Shown here: positions 35,064 through 44,217 of the stretch, one piece after another
Layout: the number at the start of each line of letters is the position of its first letter
Position numbering within the stretch: the first letter of the stretch is position 1
Assembly: GCF_000688395.1 (NCBI RefSeq)
Contig: NZ_JIAG01000005.1
Coordinates: 1-64,000 of the forward strand
Direction: 5' to 3'
Source of the DNA: Haematomicrobium sanguinis DSM 21259
GTDB taxonomy: Bacteria > Actinomycetota > Actinomycetes > Actinomycetales > Micrococcaceae
DNA length: 64,000 nucleotides
Program-made: the position numbers and the translations under genes
Notes under the pieces: model-generated
Told to the model about the DNA's origin: nothing
Database searches by the model: none
What the model saw: the letters and a program-made list of their open reading frames with translations, nothing else

Positions 35064-36119
35064 TTAGGGGAAGGTGAGTTGGACCTTGAGGGACTCGCGC
35101 TGGTCCATCGCACGGTAACCGTCCGGGGCGTCCTCGATGCCGATCGAGCGGTCAAAGACGCGACCGGGATGCGCGCTACCGTTCAGAATTGCTGGAAGCA
35201 GCCGATCGATGTATGCGCGCACCGGTGCCACACCCCCGGTCATGGTGCCGTTTTTCCAGAACAGCGTGTCAAAGCCTTCGGGAGCCCCCTTGAACTGCGG
35301 CACACCAACGCGGCTGAAGGTTCCGCCCGGTCGCAGGATTTCAAGTCCGGTTGTGTACGCGTCTTCGTTGCCGACCGCCTCGATCACTACGTGTGTCCCG
35401 TCGCCGCCGGTCAGCTTCTTGACGTGCTCGACGCCCTCGGCACCGCGCTCGGGAACCACATGAGTCGCACCGAACTCTTTGCCGAGATTCGTGCGCGTTT
35501 GATGCCTGCCCATCAGGATTATCTGCTCGGCGCCCAATTGCGTCGCCGAGAGCACTGCCAAGAGCCCGACGGCACCGTCCCCAATCACCGTGACCGTTTT
35601 GCCCGGCGCTGCACCGCCCTTGTAGGCAGCGTGGAATCCGGTGCCATAGACGTCGGAGAGAGTCAGTAGGTCTGGGAGGAGCTTCGAGTCGCCGTCCACA
35701 TGCACGCTTGCATTATTGGGCACCACGTACAGGGTGCCGTCGGCCTGGGGCACCCTGACGAACTCCGCTTGCCCGGCCGGACCGTCTTCACCGTATCCGC
35801 CGCCGTGACGGCAAGAGGTCTGCAATCCTTCTTGGCAAAATTCGCAAGTGCCGTCGCTGTATTTGAACGGCGCGATCACGAAGTCGCCCTTACGTACCCG
35901 TGACACGTCGCTTCCGATGTCCTCGACAACTCCAATAAATTCGTGGCCCATTCCACGGCCGGTCTCGCTCGGCTTCATACGGTGATACGGGTGCAGGTCC
36001 GACCCGCAAATGCAGGAGCGCACCACCCGGACAATGGCGTCGGTAGGGTTCTTGATTGCTGGCTCCGGTACGTCAATGACGCGCACGTCACCCGCCCCGT
36101 ACATGTATACCGCTCGCAT
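35064..36119 (-). CDS. Zinc-dependent alcohol dehydrogenase (MDR family)
   Basis: 351 residues from ATG 36119, which follows AAAGG by 7 bases; a longer frame to 36158 is not conserved. Catalytic zinc ligands in SCICGSDLHPYH and GHEFIGVVEDIG; a structural-zinc-like region GTCEFCQEGLQTSC; NAD(P)-binding GDGAVGLLAVLSATQLGAE. It matches the threonine dehydrogenase/formaldehyde-type zinc ADH class. The substrate cannot be told from sequence. It is monocistronic. Confidence 0.88.
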   Translation of the reverse strand: MRAVYMYGAGDVRVIDVPEPAIKNPTDAIVRVVRSCICGSDLHPYHRMKPSETGRGMGHEFIGVVEDIGSDVSRVRKGDFVIAPFKYSDGTCEFCQEGLQTSCRHGGGYGEDGPAGQAEFVRVPQADGTLYVVPNNASVHVDGDSKLLPDLLTLSDVYGTGFHAAYKGGAAPGKTVTVIGDGAVGLLAVLSATQLGAEQIILMGRHQTRTNLGKEFGATHVVPERGAEGVEHVKKLTGGDGTHVVIEAVGNEDAYTTGLEILRPGGTFSRVGVPQFKGAPEGFDTLFWKNGTMTGGVAPVRAYIDRLLPAILNGSAHPGRVFDRSIGIEDAPDGYRAMDQRESLKVQLTFP

Positions 36120-36181
36120 CAGCATCCTTTCGATCAGGTGGGTTCCCCTATAGTCCACTCAACGCGACGGGCCGGAAATGT

Positions 36182-37042
36182 TCAACCCTCTTCCAAGGCA
36201 AGGCGAATATCGTCCTCAAGTTTCGCATTGGCTTCCTGTGGCAACACCACGAGCCCCTCCACCTCCCGGTTCAGCCTTTGATAGGCGAGCCGACGTTCGG
36301 ATGGCGTGGAGCTCGAGTCCTGGGCAATCGCAAGCATCGCGGCGGCACGTTCCAGAGACTTCAACTCCGCGGGTGTGTAGTTATTGCGCTTCACGCTTTT
36401 AGCGTTGAGTTCGGCCTGCTGGAAGGCGAGTTCAAAGGCGGCAACGGCGTCGCGGTAATCGCCCACGTCTGTAGAGTCCCGAAGTTCTTCGGCATCTTGC
36501 ATCGCATTGATCATGTCCGACGTTTCCTTCACCCGCGGGTCCGCCATAGCCGGATAGTCAATCATGTAGGCCAAGTCGAGTTCATACCGGCGCCACTTTT
36601 TGAGGATGTCATCATGTTTTTGTCGGGCTCGGGCGCGAATTTGATCTGGGGTTTCGATACCGGAACCGTTACCAGCTCCGCCACCGATGATCGTGGACCC
36701 CGTCCGCGTTGAGCTCGACGCGGACCCCGGGTTTTCGGTGGATATAGTAGCCGCCGTCCCTCTGCCGTTCGGCTGGGCGGCACCGCTTGCGCGCGAGCCA
36801 GGCATCGCCGTCGCACTTCTCTTTCCGGAAGACCCGGTGCGGTAGAAAATCGCCACAAACATGGCCACAATGAGCGGGGATCGGAGCGGTTCGATGAAGA
36901 TCGACCCGAGCAGTAGGCCGACCACCACGGTAGCGCGGGTGAGCCCGAGCAGCCGGTTTTTGGTCGCGGCGGGGACCGGCCGGTTGTCACGGCGGTTGAT
37001 GATGAGGCGTTGCGAGAACGGCGGGCGTGGGGGCTTCGTCAC
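36182..37042 (-). CDS. Uncharacterised membrane protein with helical domain
   Basis: 286 residues. A basic N-terminus is followed by one or two helices (ATVVVGLLLGSIFIEPL, SPLIVAMFVAIFYRTG), a Ser/Gly/Thr-rich linker and a helical domain from about residue 135 to the end (RARARQKHDDILKKWRRYEL, then DYRDAVAAFELAFQQAELNA). The GTG start overlaps the stop of the 523-residue gene upstream, so the two make a coupled pair. The family is not recognised; there may be homologues in related actinobacteria. Confidence 0.65.
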   Translation of the reverse strand: MTKPPRPPFSQRLIINRRDNRPVPAATKNRLLGLTRATVVVGLLLGSIFIEPLRSPLIVAMFVAIFYRTGSSGKRSATAMPGSRASGAAQPNGRGTAATISTENPGSASSSTRTGSTIIGGGAGNGSGIETPDQIRARARQKHDDILKKWRRYELDLAYMIDYPAMADPRVKETSDMINAMQDAEELRDSTDVGDYRDAVAAFELAFQQAELNAKSVKRNNYTPAELKSLERAAAMLAIAQDSSSTPSERRLAYQRLNREVEGLVVLPQEANAKLEDDIRLALEEG

Positions 37043-38610
37043 GGTTTCGGCTTCCCGTCCAAGGTGTAGGAGAAGTCTCGCTCCTGGCCGTCCGGGGATT
37101 CCAGGTAGATGGTGGCGCCGGCGGGGCCGAACACAATTTGCATGCTGCGGCGCTCCTCAGGCGTGAAGTCGCCGAGTGGAAGGTTGCCGGGGTCGAAGGT
37201 TTCGAGGAGTTGGTCGCCTGCTGCCGGTGAGGCGCTGGGCGGCGGGGTGCTTACGGGCGCGTCGGTTGACGTCGAAAGGTTCCCGTCCGGAGAACCGGTG
37301 GCGGCGCAACCAAGGTCGTCGCAACTGAGCAAGACGGAGGAGTCCGACGCCAGCACATCGAAACTTTGCGGTCCCAGGCGGTAGACGTCGCTTGGGATCC
37401 CCTTAGCGGCTGCCGTGAACTTTTCCCAGGTTTGGCCGAGCAGGTCGGGGTCGAGGAGCGAGCGCATGTTCGTTTCCTCGCCACCGGGAGAGCGGGTCGA
37501 CAAGAGCACTGCGGGCGAGTCGCCGCCGGGTGTGCGCACCGTGACCTCGCTCGAGCCGTATTCACTCTGGACGCCCAGGGTGATGAGCTTGGCGCCGGAG
37601 ACAGAATCATTGGCGTCAACCCGGGCGTGATACGGCTTCGCGTCTTGGAGCGCTAAGGCATCAATCCCCTGCTGGAGCACATCTTGAACCCCCTCCGGGT
37701 TGAATTCGGAGTAGTCGCTGACCACAAACTTCTCGTCTTGATAGAGGGTGCGGCTCGGCGTGCGGGTGACCTCCGCATCGCGTTGATCGAGGCGAAGGTC
37801 GAGTTGATCAATCTGGCGAGGGTTGTTGGCTACCGGCACCTCCGCTGAGATCGACTGCGGGTAAATGCTGATGGGGCCAAATTCGTCGATGCCTGATCGC
37901 TCGCGCAACGTTGCGATCGCGTTGCCGATGCCTTCCGCGTTCAGCTCAATGTTCGCGTCAGCCGGGCGGCGCTCCTGAAAGGGCTGGTAAATGTTTAGGT
38001 CCCAGGCGGTGCCGATCATGCTCGCCGCGAGGGTCACCGAAAGCGTGACTGCGGCGTACTTGACGACTTGCCTTCGGCCCAAGACTTGCACCTGCTCGGG
38101 GGCGTCCAGGGTTTTGCTTTCGAGGTCTGCTTCCGGCACCGGATCGCGGTCCGGGTCGCGGCGAATCGGCACCACAAAGTTGTTGATGGTCGGGGAGATT
38201 GCGCACAGCCAATATTGGCCCGGAAGCGGAGGCTCTTCGCGGGGCGCGTCCAGCATGGCCTCGACTTGGCTGCCACCGTCTTCGGGTTGCAGGCGGAGGA
38301 GCCAACGGACCCACGAGTTGCCCACCGGCGCGTCCTTGCCTGGAATGCTCTCGGCGACGGCCACGGTGCGAACCACCAGAAGCGGGCGCACATCCTCTGT
38401 GCGGAGCAGGCGGCGGTACTCGCGTGGATCGTCGCGGTACAGGCTGGGAACCTGATTGCCATGGTAAATGATCCAGGACGCCAACCATCCGATAAGACCA
38501 ACCGGAATGAGCCACGGCAGAAATCCCAGATCCCCCTCGCCGAGAAGAGTAATCGCGGAACCCACCACACCGCCAATGGTCAGGGCGATGGAGAGGGCAA
38601 CGGCGATCAC
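37039..38610 (-). CDS. Uncharacterised membrane-anchored protein with large extracytoplasmic domain
   Basis: 523 residues from GTG 38610. Two helices at the N-terminus (VALSIALTIGGVVGSAITLL, FLPWLIPVGLIGWLASWII), a roughly 120-residue cytoplasmic part, a third helix near residue 185 (AAVTLSVTLAASMIGTAW), then a long outer domain with acidic and Ser/Thr/Pro stretches and a Cys pair (SCDDLGCAATG). It forms a coupled two-gene unit with the gene downstream. No family recognised; a surface or envelope role is inference. Confidence 0.65.
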   Translation of the reverse strand: MIAVALSIALTIGGVVGSAITLLGEGDLGFLPWLIPVGLIGWLASWIIYHGNQVPSLYRDDPREYRRLLRTEDVRPLLVVRTVAVAESIPGKDAPVGNSWVRWLLRLQPEDGGSQVEAMLDAPREEPPLPGQYWLCAISPTINNFVVPIRRDPDRDPVPEADLESKTLDAPEQVQVLGRRQVVKYAAVTLSVTLAASMIGTAWDLNIYQPFQERRPADANIELNAEGIGNAIATLRERSGIDEFGPISIYPQSISAEVPVANNPRQIDQLDLRLDQRDAEVTRTPSRTLYQDEKFVVSDYSEFNPEGVQDVLQQGIDALALQDAKPYHARVDANDSVSGAKLITLGVQSEYGSSEVTVRTPGGDSPAVLLSTRSPGGEETNMRSLLDPDLLGQTWEKFTAAAKGIPSDVYRLGPQSFDVLASDSSVLLSCDDLGCAATGSPDGNLSTSTDAPVSTPPPSASPAAGDQLLETFDPGNLPLGDFTPEERRSMQIVFGPAGATIYLESPDGQERDFSYTLDGKPKP

Positions 38611-38693
38611 GGCTGGTCCCCTTCATTGGTGCGACTCGTGGCGGCGATGTGATGCAATGCTGGGATTATCCTACCGCCTCCTCCCCCGGCAAT

Positions 38694-38757
38694 TTTCAGC
38701 GTCTAACTCACGTTTCATCCCCTTCTAAGGCGCTGAAACGTGAGTTAGACGCTGAAA
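38694..38757. repeat. Palindrome before pta-ackA region, CTCACGTTTCA arms
   Basis: 24-bp perfect inverted repeat (38694-38717 with 38734-38757) and a 16-nt loop. It lies 22 bases after the ackA stop on the minus strand and may terminate it. The arms are close to those of 34990-35063 and 42242-42289. Confidence 0.8.
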
Positions 38758-38778
38758 TTTGCGTCGGGAGGGGTGAGG

Positions 38779-39921
38779 TTACGGTGTGGCCAACACCGCG
38801 ACCACCGCATCGGCGATCGCGCGCTCCTCGTCCGTCGGCACCACCAACACCGGAATCGCCGAATCCACCGAAGAGATCACCCGCGGCTGCTTCGACCGCT
38901 CCCGATTCGCCGCCTCGTCCAGTTTCACACCGAGCGCCCCCAACTGCTCCACCACCAGCGCACGGAACGTATCCGAATTCTCCCCGATCCCGGCGGTAAA
39001 AATCAGCGCCTGCGCCCCGCCGACCGCGACGTGATACCCACCGATGTATTTGGCGAGCCGGTATGCGGCGACGTCGAGCGCGAGGCGAGCATCGCCGTCG
39101 TACTTCCCGCCATCCTCCGGGTACGCCGCCTCCACAATTTCCCGCATGTCATTGCGCCCCGCGAGCGCCTTGAGCCCGGAATTGCGGTTGAGCATAGTGT
39201 CGATCTCGGCGGCGGTAAAGCCCTCGCGCTGCAGAAACAGCAGGATTCCCGGGTCCACATCGCCCGAGCGCGTGCCCATCACGAGCCCCTCCAGCGGCGT
39301 GAATCCCATCGACGTGTCCACGGATTGGCCGCCCCGGATCGCCGTCGCCGACGCGCCATTGCCCAGGTGCGCGATCACCGCGTTCAGCTCCGAAACCGGC
39401 CGATCCAACAGTTCCGCAGCGCGCCCGGCGACATACTGATGACTCGTGCCGTGGAAGCCGTAGCGGCGAATCCCGTGCATCGTGTAAAGCTCATTCGGGA
39501 CCGCGTAACGCCACGCCTTCGGCGGCATCGTGCGGTGGAACGCGGTATCAAAAACCGCGACCTGCGGCAGCTCCGGCCACTTTTCGGTAATCGCGCGAAT
39601 GCCGAGCACGTTCGCCGGATTGTGCAGCGGCGCGAGCGGATTGAGCCGTTCGATCGCGCGCGTGACCTCGTTATTAATGCGCACCGGCTCGCTGAACCGC
39701 TCACCGCCGTGCACCACTCGGTGCCCCACCGCATCAATTCTCTGGTCACCAAGATGATGTGCGACGACGCCCAGCGCCTTGGCATGGTCGCTCACCTCGC
39801 CCTCGCCGATCCTTTCGACAATTCCTTCCAACAGGACCGGGTTTGTGCCGGGCTCGGCTTCGGTGTCGCGGACTTGGTATTTGAGCGAGGAGGAACCGGA
39901 GTTGATAACGAGGACGATCAT
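38779..39921 (-). CDS. ackA: Acetate kinase
   Basis: 380 residues, near the usual 400. MIVLVINSGSSSLKYQV, VGHRVVHGGERF, FDTAFHRTMPP, YGFHGTSHQYVAGRAAELL, HLGNGASATAIRGGQSVDTS and FTAGIGENSDTFRA are the acetokinase signatures. It converts acetyl phosphate and ADP to acetate and ATP. The start ATG overlaps the pta stop (ATGA), giving the classical pta-ackA operon for acetate overflow and ATP gain. Confidence 0.97.
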   Translation of the reverse strand: MIVLVINSGSSSLKYQVRDTEAEPGTNPVLLEGIVERIGEGEVSDHAKALGVVAHHLGDQRIDAVGHRVVHGGERFSEPVRINNEVTRAIERLNPLAPLHNPANVLGIRAITEKWPELPQVAVFDTAFHRTMPPKAWRYAVPNELYTMHGIRRYGFHGTSHQYVAGRAAELLDRPVSELNAVIAHLGNGASATAIRGGQSVDTSMGFTPLEGLVMGTRSGDVDPGILLFLQREGFTAAEIDTMLNRNSGLKALAGRNDMREIVEAAYPEDGGKYDGDARLALDVAAYRLAKYIGGYHVAVGGAQALIFTAGIGENSDTFRALVVEQLGALGVKLDEAANRERSKQPRVISSVDSAIPVLVVPTDEERAIADAVVAVLATP

Positions 39922-42110
39922 GGGGCTTTCGGCTCCTGGGTTGCGGTGGTTTCTGGGGTGTGTTCTGGTGTGGATTCAGGGCTGGATTCTGGCTCGGATT
40001 CGGACGGCTCGGTGGGCTCGGTGGTGACCGGTTCCGAGGGGTCCGGGTCTTGGGCCTGGATCGCGGTGATTGCGACGGTGTTGACGATGTCCTCGACGGT
40101 GCAGCCGCGCGAGAGGTCGTTGACCGGCTTGTTCAGCCCCTGCAGAACAGGGCCCACTGCGACGGCCCCGGCCGATTGTTGCACCGCCTTGTATGTGTTG
40201 TTGCCGGTGTTGAGGTCCGGGAAGATGAAGACCGTGGCCTGCCCGGCGACCGAGGAGCCGGGGAGTTTCGAGGCTGCAATCGAGGCGTCGACGGCGGCGT
40301 CATATTGGATGGGACCCTCCACGGCCAGTTCCGGTGCTCGTTCGCGAACCAGTTGGGTGGCGGCGCGCACCTCGTCCACGGCCTCGCCGTAGCCCGAGTC
40401 ACCGGTGGAATAGGAGAGCATCGCGATCCGCGGGTCCACTCCGAACTGCTGCGCCGTCTGCGCTGAGGCGATGGCAATGTCGGCGAGTTGCTCGGTGTTC
40501 GGTTCCGGGTTGACCGCGCAGTCGCCGTACACCAGCACCCGGTCCTCGAGGAGCATTAGGAACACCGAGGACACAATCTTGACGCCCGGTCGGGTCTTGA
40601 TGAATTCGAGTGCGGGCCGGATGGTGTTCGCGGTGGTGTGGGCAGCACCGGAAACCATGCCGTCCACCAGTCCGAGGTGCACCATCATGGTGCCGAAGTA
40701 CGCTCCCTCGAGCATGCGTTCGCGCGCTTGCGCTTCGCTCACGCCCTTGTGCGCGCGCAGTTTCACGTATTCGGCCACGAAGCGGTCGAGTTCCGGGCTC
40801 GTTTCCGGGTCAATGAGTTCCACGCCGGTCAGGTCCACACCTTCGGCCGCGGCGAGGTCCCGGACTTGATCCACGGGGCCGAGCACCACCAGGTCACACA
40901 CGTCGCGGCGGCGCAAAATCTCGGCGGCGCGGAGCACCCGCTTGTCCAGACCCTCGGGCAACACGATGCGTTGCCGATCTTGACGGGCCCGCTCAATGAG
41001 TTCATGCAGGAACCGCAGCGGCGTCATTTTTTCCGGCCGTGGTAGCGAGAGCCGTTCGATCAGTTCGGCCTCATCCACGGTGCGCGCCCATTCGCCGAGA
41101 GCCGCGGCGGCCTTGCGCGGTTGACCGTTGGCGATTTCGCCGCGCACTTCGCTGACCTTGCGCGCGGCGGTGTAGGTGTCGTCTCCGGTCATGAGAATGG
41201 GGAAGGGCGCCTGATCGAGAATCGGCAAAATGCTCGATTCCGGTTCCAGACCGCCGGTCAACAGCAGTCCGGACGGTACCGGGAACGTCGGAGACAGCGA
41301 GGAAGCGAGGGTCGCAACCATGACATCGGCGCGATCCCCCGGCGCAATGACTAGGGTGCCGTCTTTAAGGAGGTGCAGAAAATTGGTCACGTTCATTGCC
41401 GCGACCTTGATGTCGGTGACGTCCCGTTCCAGCGCATCGCTCCCGGCTTTGAAAGCGGCGCCGGTCGCGCTCACCACGTCGGACAGGCTCGGCTGGGCGA
41501 TCTCGGGCAGGTCCTCGAAAACGTACACGGGCCGGTGCGATGCACCCGGGCGCACCTGCGCGCGGATGGAGGCAACGTCGTCGTGCTTTGCCCGGTTGAC
41601 GATCATGGCCAGCAGGCTCGCGCCGGACTCCACGAGTTCGCGGCGCGCGACGTCCACCGCGTCCACCGCCTCGGCCGCGGTCATGTCCCGCGCGCCGACG
41701 ACGCCGATCACCGGGATGCCGAGGTTGCTGGCGAGGCGGGCGTTGAGGTCGAATTCGACGGCGGCGTCGTGGCCGGAGAGGTCGGTGCCCTCGACGATGA
41801 CGATGTCCGCCTCGCGCGCCATGTCGGAAAAGATTTCGACCGCGCGGGTGTCGATTTCCTCGCGTTCGCCGCGCATCAGGAAGGTGCGCGCCTCGGCGCG
41901 GGTCATGCCGCCGCGGGCGCGCTCGGGCGGTAGGTCGAAGGTGGTGCGCATGAGGCGGACCATCGGGTCATCGTCCGGGTTGTCTGTCTCCACGACCGGC
42001 CGGAAAAACGCGATCCGGTCCGCGTGCCGGTGCAACATGTCCGCCAGACCGAGGCTAATGAGCGACTTCCCCGACCCGCTCGTGGTCGCGCTGACGTAAA
42101 TTCCCCGCAT
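39918..42110 (-). CDS. pta: Phosphate acetyltransferase
   Basis: 730 residues from ATG 42110. N-terminal P-loop DRTGG-type region, IYVSATTSGSGKSLISLGLA, a middle DRTGG regulatory domain, then the PTA_PTB catalytic domain from about residue 390 (GLVDGMVSGAAHTTANTIRP, MLSYSTGDSGYGEAVDEV, FIFPDLNTGNNTYKAVQQSA). It makes acetyl phosphate from acetyl-CoA. The frame to 42251 is not conserved. Oddity: a roughly 45-residue C-terminal tail made almost only of Pro, Ser, Thr and Glu follows the normal end of the domain. Confidence 0.95.
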   Translation of the reverse strand: MRGIYVSATTSGSGKSLISLGLADMLHRHADRIAFFRPVVETDNPDDDPMVRLMRTTFDLPPERARGGMTRAEARTFLMRGEREEIDTRAVEIFSDMAREADIVIVEGTDLSGHDAAVEFDLNARLASNLGIPVIGVVGARDMTAAEAVDAVDVARRELVESGASLLAMIVNRAKHDDVASIRAQVRPGASHRPVYVFEDLPEIAQPSLSDVVSATGAAFKAGSDALERDVTDIKVAAMNVTNFLHLLKDGTLVIAPGDRADVMVATLASSLSPTFPVPSGLLLTGGLEPESSILPILDQAPFPILMTGDDTYTAARKVSEVRGEIANGQPRKAAAALGEWARTVDEAELIERLSLPRPEKMTPLRFLHELIERARQDRQRIVLPEGLDKRVLRAAEILRRRDVCDLVVLGPVDQVRDLAAAEGVDLTGVELIDPETSPELDRFVAEYVKLRAHKGVSEAQARERMLEGAYFGTMMVHLGLVDGMVSGAAHTTANTIRPALEFIKTRPGVKIVSSVFLMLLEDRVLVYGDCAVNPEPNTEQLADIAIASAQTAQQFGVDPRIAMLSYSTGDSGYGEAVDEVRAATQLVRERAPELAVEGPIQYDAAVDASIAASKLPGSSVAGQATVFIFPDLNTGNNTYKAVQQSAGAVAVGPVLQGLNKPVNDLSRGCTVEDIVNTVAITAIQAQDPDPSEPVTTEPTEPSESEPESSPESTPEHTPETTATQEPKAP

Positions 42111-42241
42111 GCTGGCCCGCTTTCCTTGCTGATGTGGCGCCCCCCTGGCGTCCGTGGCGTGCCTTCTCAGTCTCTCACTGCGGGGTTTGTCGGCGCCATG
42201 ACGCCCGTCACGCAGGTTGCTTGCCTTGGCGGATTTCATCC

Positions 42242-42289
42242 CCTTTCTCACGTTTCAGCACCTTATAAGGGGATGAAACGTGAGAAAGG
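42242..42289. repeat. Palindrome upstream of pta, CTCACGTTTCA arms
   Basis: 16-bp perfect inverted repeat (42242-42257 with 42274-42289), extended outward by TTTCA / TGAAA and with GCACC / GGTGC crossing it. With 38694-38757 it brackets the pta-ackA operon. Confidence 0.8.
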
Positions 42290-42313
42290 TGCTGAAATCT
42301 GGTTGCGCGCGGG

Positions 42314-42392
42314 GATGAACGACGGCGATGCCTCCTTCTCCTTCCGTCTCACCTTAGGTGAGGCCCGGGGCCGAGGCGCGCATCGCCGTCGT
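42314..42392. repeat. ACGACGGCG-family element
   Basis: Left arm GATGAACGACGGCGATG (42314-42330), right arm CATCGCCGTCGT (42381-42392), with a 50-base centre. The 318-base gap 42111-42428 holds this and the preceding palindrome and no gene. The left arm matches, on the opposite strand, the element at 56248-56326. Confidence 0.75.
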
Positions 42393-42428
42393 GGGTTTGT
42401 CATTTGGGGCGCGGGGCCAGCGTTAAGG

Positions 42429-42767
42429 TTAGCTGACGCGTCTCTCCCGCTGAATCTGTGAAATCCCATACGCGAGTTGCGCCGCGAGAGCGGCCAGTCC
42501 GGCCGTGAAGAACCATCCAGAGTCGGTGCGCGCGATGAGATATGCGATCAGGAAAATAGAAATAGCAACCTGAATCGAGGCGATTGCCGCATTGATAAGG
42601 GTGGCCCTCGCGCTCTTTTGCAGAACGACAACAATTGCCGAAGCCATGAGGACTGAAACGGCGAGCCATCCTATTTCTAGTATTCTGTCGAATCCATTTC
42701 GATTAACCGTTGACATTCCGAGAATGACCGCCAGCGCCACAGACACCACACCATAAATAATTTTCAT
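42429..42767 (-). CDS. Small membrane protein
   Basis: 112 residues, four short hydrophobic helices (YGVVSVALAVILGMS, LEIGWLAVSVLMASAIVVVL, AAIASIQVAISIFLIAYLI, WFFTAGLAALAAQLAYG) and a basic C-terminus RERRVS. No family recognised. It is downstream of, and in the same direction as, the secreted small protein at 42821-43249, 53 bases away, and could be its membrane partner. Confidence 0.6.
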   Translation of the reverse strand: MKIIYGVVSVALAVILGMSTVNRNGFDRILEIGWLAVSVLMASAIVVVLQKSARATLINAAIASIQVAISIFLIAYLIARTDSGWFFTAGLAALAAQLAYGISQIQRERRVS

Positions 42768-42820
42768 TTGCGCGATTCCACCTGCCTTTGGTGCGATAAA
42801 TGCCGTTCCGGTGGATCAGC

Positions 42821-43249
42821 CTAGCGCGCGCTGTCTCCGGAAAGTGCCGAGGCCAGCGCGGTTGCTCCCAGAGCCTTGAGCGCTTTTGCGATGGCTCCTT
42901 TGTTGGCTTTGATGAAGGCGACGCCGGCGGATTTCGCGGCGGAGCCGAAGGGAATGCACCCGATGATTGCGCCCGCGACGTACTCCACGGGGTCGCCGCC
43001 TTTGTATGCCTGGTAGGCGGACCGGCCTACACTGGCCACACAGCCGAGAATGACGGCCCCGCCGATTACAGGTACGGCTTGAGGGCGCGCCGGGTCGTTA
43101 ATGGTAGATATTGCGGACGCTGTGGGAAATTCTGAATTTTTTATGCTGGCGGCGTTTTCGGGGGGATTTGCAATTGCGGCTGTCGCGGAACCAAGAAGCA
43201 AGGTTGCGGAGAGCGCTATTGCGGTCGAAGCTTTTGCAAAAGTTCTCAT
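42821..43249 (-). CDS. Secreted small protein with Gly/Ala-rich amphipathic C-terminal half
   Basis: 142 residues from ATG 43249, seven bases after AAAGGAC; the longer frame to 43426 lacks a start signal. A Sec signal peptide MRTFAKASTAIALSATLLL then GSATAAIA ends before NPPENAAS. The mature part has two cysteines (ILGCVASVG, IIGCIPFGSA) and a Lys/Ala/Gly helix (IKANKGAIAKALKALGATAL). This composition resembles pore-forming or bacteriocin-like peptides, but no known family or leader was recognised. Confidence 0.6.
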   Translation of the reverse strand: MRTFAKASTAIALSATLLLGSATAAIANPPENAASIKNSEFPTASAISTINDPARPQAVPVIGGAVILGCVASVGRSAYQAYKGGDPVEYVAGAIIGCIPFGSAAKSAGVAFIKANKGAIAKALKALGATALASALSGDSAR

Positions 43250-43349
43250 CGGACAGGTCCTTTGTGAATTTATTGTTCGAGCTTCGTACAATGCGAACCT
43301 AACATGTACAAACTGTGAGTTCAAGGTCGGATTGACGAAGTGCAGCGCT

Positions 43350-43502
43350 TTACCTTTCCGGAGACGTTCGGCCCACGGTGACTTCCGCGGAGACCCAGGA
43401 TTTGGGACTTTCGGCGCCCGCCTCATCCACGCGTAAGAGCTCTGGCTCAGGCTCTGGACCTACCGTTTGGACACCGGTTACGATTGTGCGGCAACCGCGC
43501 TG
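43350..43502 (-). pseudogene. Remnant of a PKD-type gene 3' end
   Basis: The minus-strand frame ends with LLRVDEAGAESPKSWVS, matching RNVDEACAENPESWG at the C-terminus of the PKD protein encoded at 44218-45123. It follows the second DUF6318 gene just as the intact PKD gene follows the first, so this is the leftover of a duplicated gene pair. No start or PKD domain remains. Confidence 0.6.
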
Positions 43503-43509
43503 AAAACTC

Positions 43510-44202
43510 TCATGAGTTAGGGTCCTTGAATTCTTGGACAGTCCAACCGGCATCACCGAAGTAACTTTCGACGATCCAGGTTCTACCCTGGCCGCCTTCT
43601 TCGCCGAGACCAAATTTTCCGTTTTGGTAATACTTGTATGGCTTTTTATCCCAAACGACGATGTCCTGGAACACACCATAGGGATCGGCGCCCGGCGCTC
43701 GCTCCACGCGAATAAGCACTAGTTCTCCGCCGACGGTCCACGTGTTCGCCTGAGCTTGTGAGTAGGCGACGCTCATCAAGTTCAAGAGGTATCTCGACCC
43801 TTTAGCGGTCTCGGCGCTCATGATGCTCGGGTCTCGCGATTCGATCGTGTAGTTCATGAGATCGAAGTAGTACTTGATGAACGCCTCGCGGCCTTGCGGC
43901 GTATTTTCTTTTGCCGCCGCGGGCATCTCCGGAATCGGCACGTTCTCGGCCGGGCCTTCCGGCGTCGCGGGCTTGTACGCCGCGGCGGTCTGGGATGGGG
44001 TTGGGGTTGGAGCTTGAGTCGAGGGCACTGAAGGCGTGGCCGACGTCGTCGACTCCACCGCAGACGGCGACCCAGCGCCGCCGGTCTCGACGCTCCCACT
44101 GCAACCCGAGACACCCATCGCGATTGCCAGCAACAAAACAGGCGTCCTGAGCCGACGGGGAAAGCCGCTACCCGGAAATGTGATCATTGGCTTGGTCGAC
44201 AC
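43510..44202 (-). CDS. DUF6318-family lipoprotein, copy B
   Basis: 230 residues from GTG 44202. Lipobox VSGC near residue 34, a Ser/Thr/Pro linker, then the DUF6318 core AAYKPATPEGPAENVPIPEM, GREAFIKYYFDLMNYTIES. It is a paralogue of the protein at 45120-45788. Where copy A has SPECKYCQNLL this copy has AKGSRYLLNLM, so the CxxC pair is lost. It sits 15 bases after the PKD gene. Anchored outside the membrane; role unknown. Confidence 0.8.
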   Translation of the reverse strand: MSTKPMITFPGSGFPRRLRTPVLLLAIAMGVSGCSGSVETGGAGSPSAVESTTSATPSVPSTQAPTPTPSQTAAAYKPATPEGPAENVPIPEMPAAAKENTPQGREAFIKYYFDLMNYTIESRDPSIMSAETAKGSRYLLNLMSVAYSQAQANTWTVGGELVLIRVERAPGADPYGVFQDIVVWDKKPYKYYQNGKFGLGEEGGQGRTWIVESYFGDAGWTVQEFKDPNS

Positions 44203-44217
44203 GTGCTTTAGCGCCGG

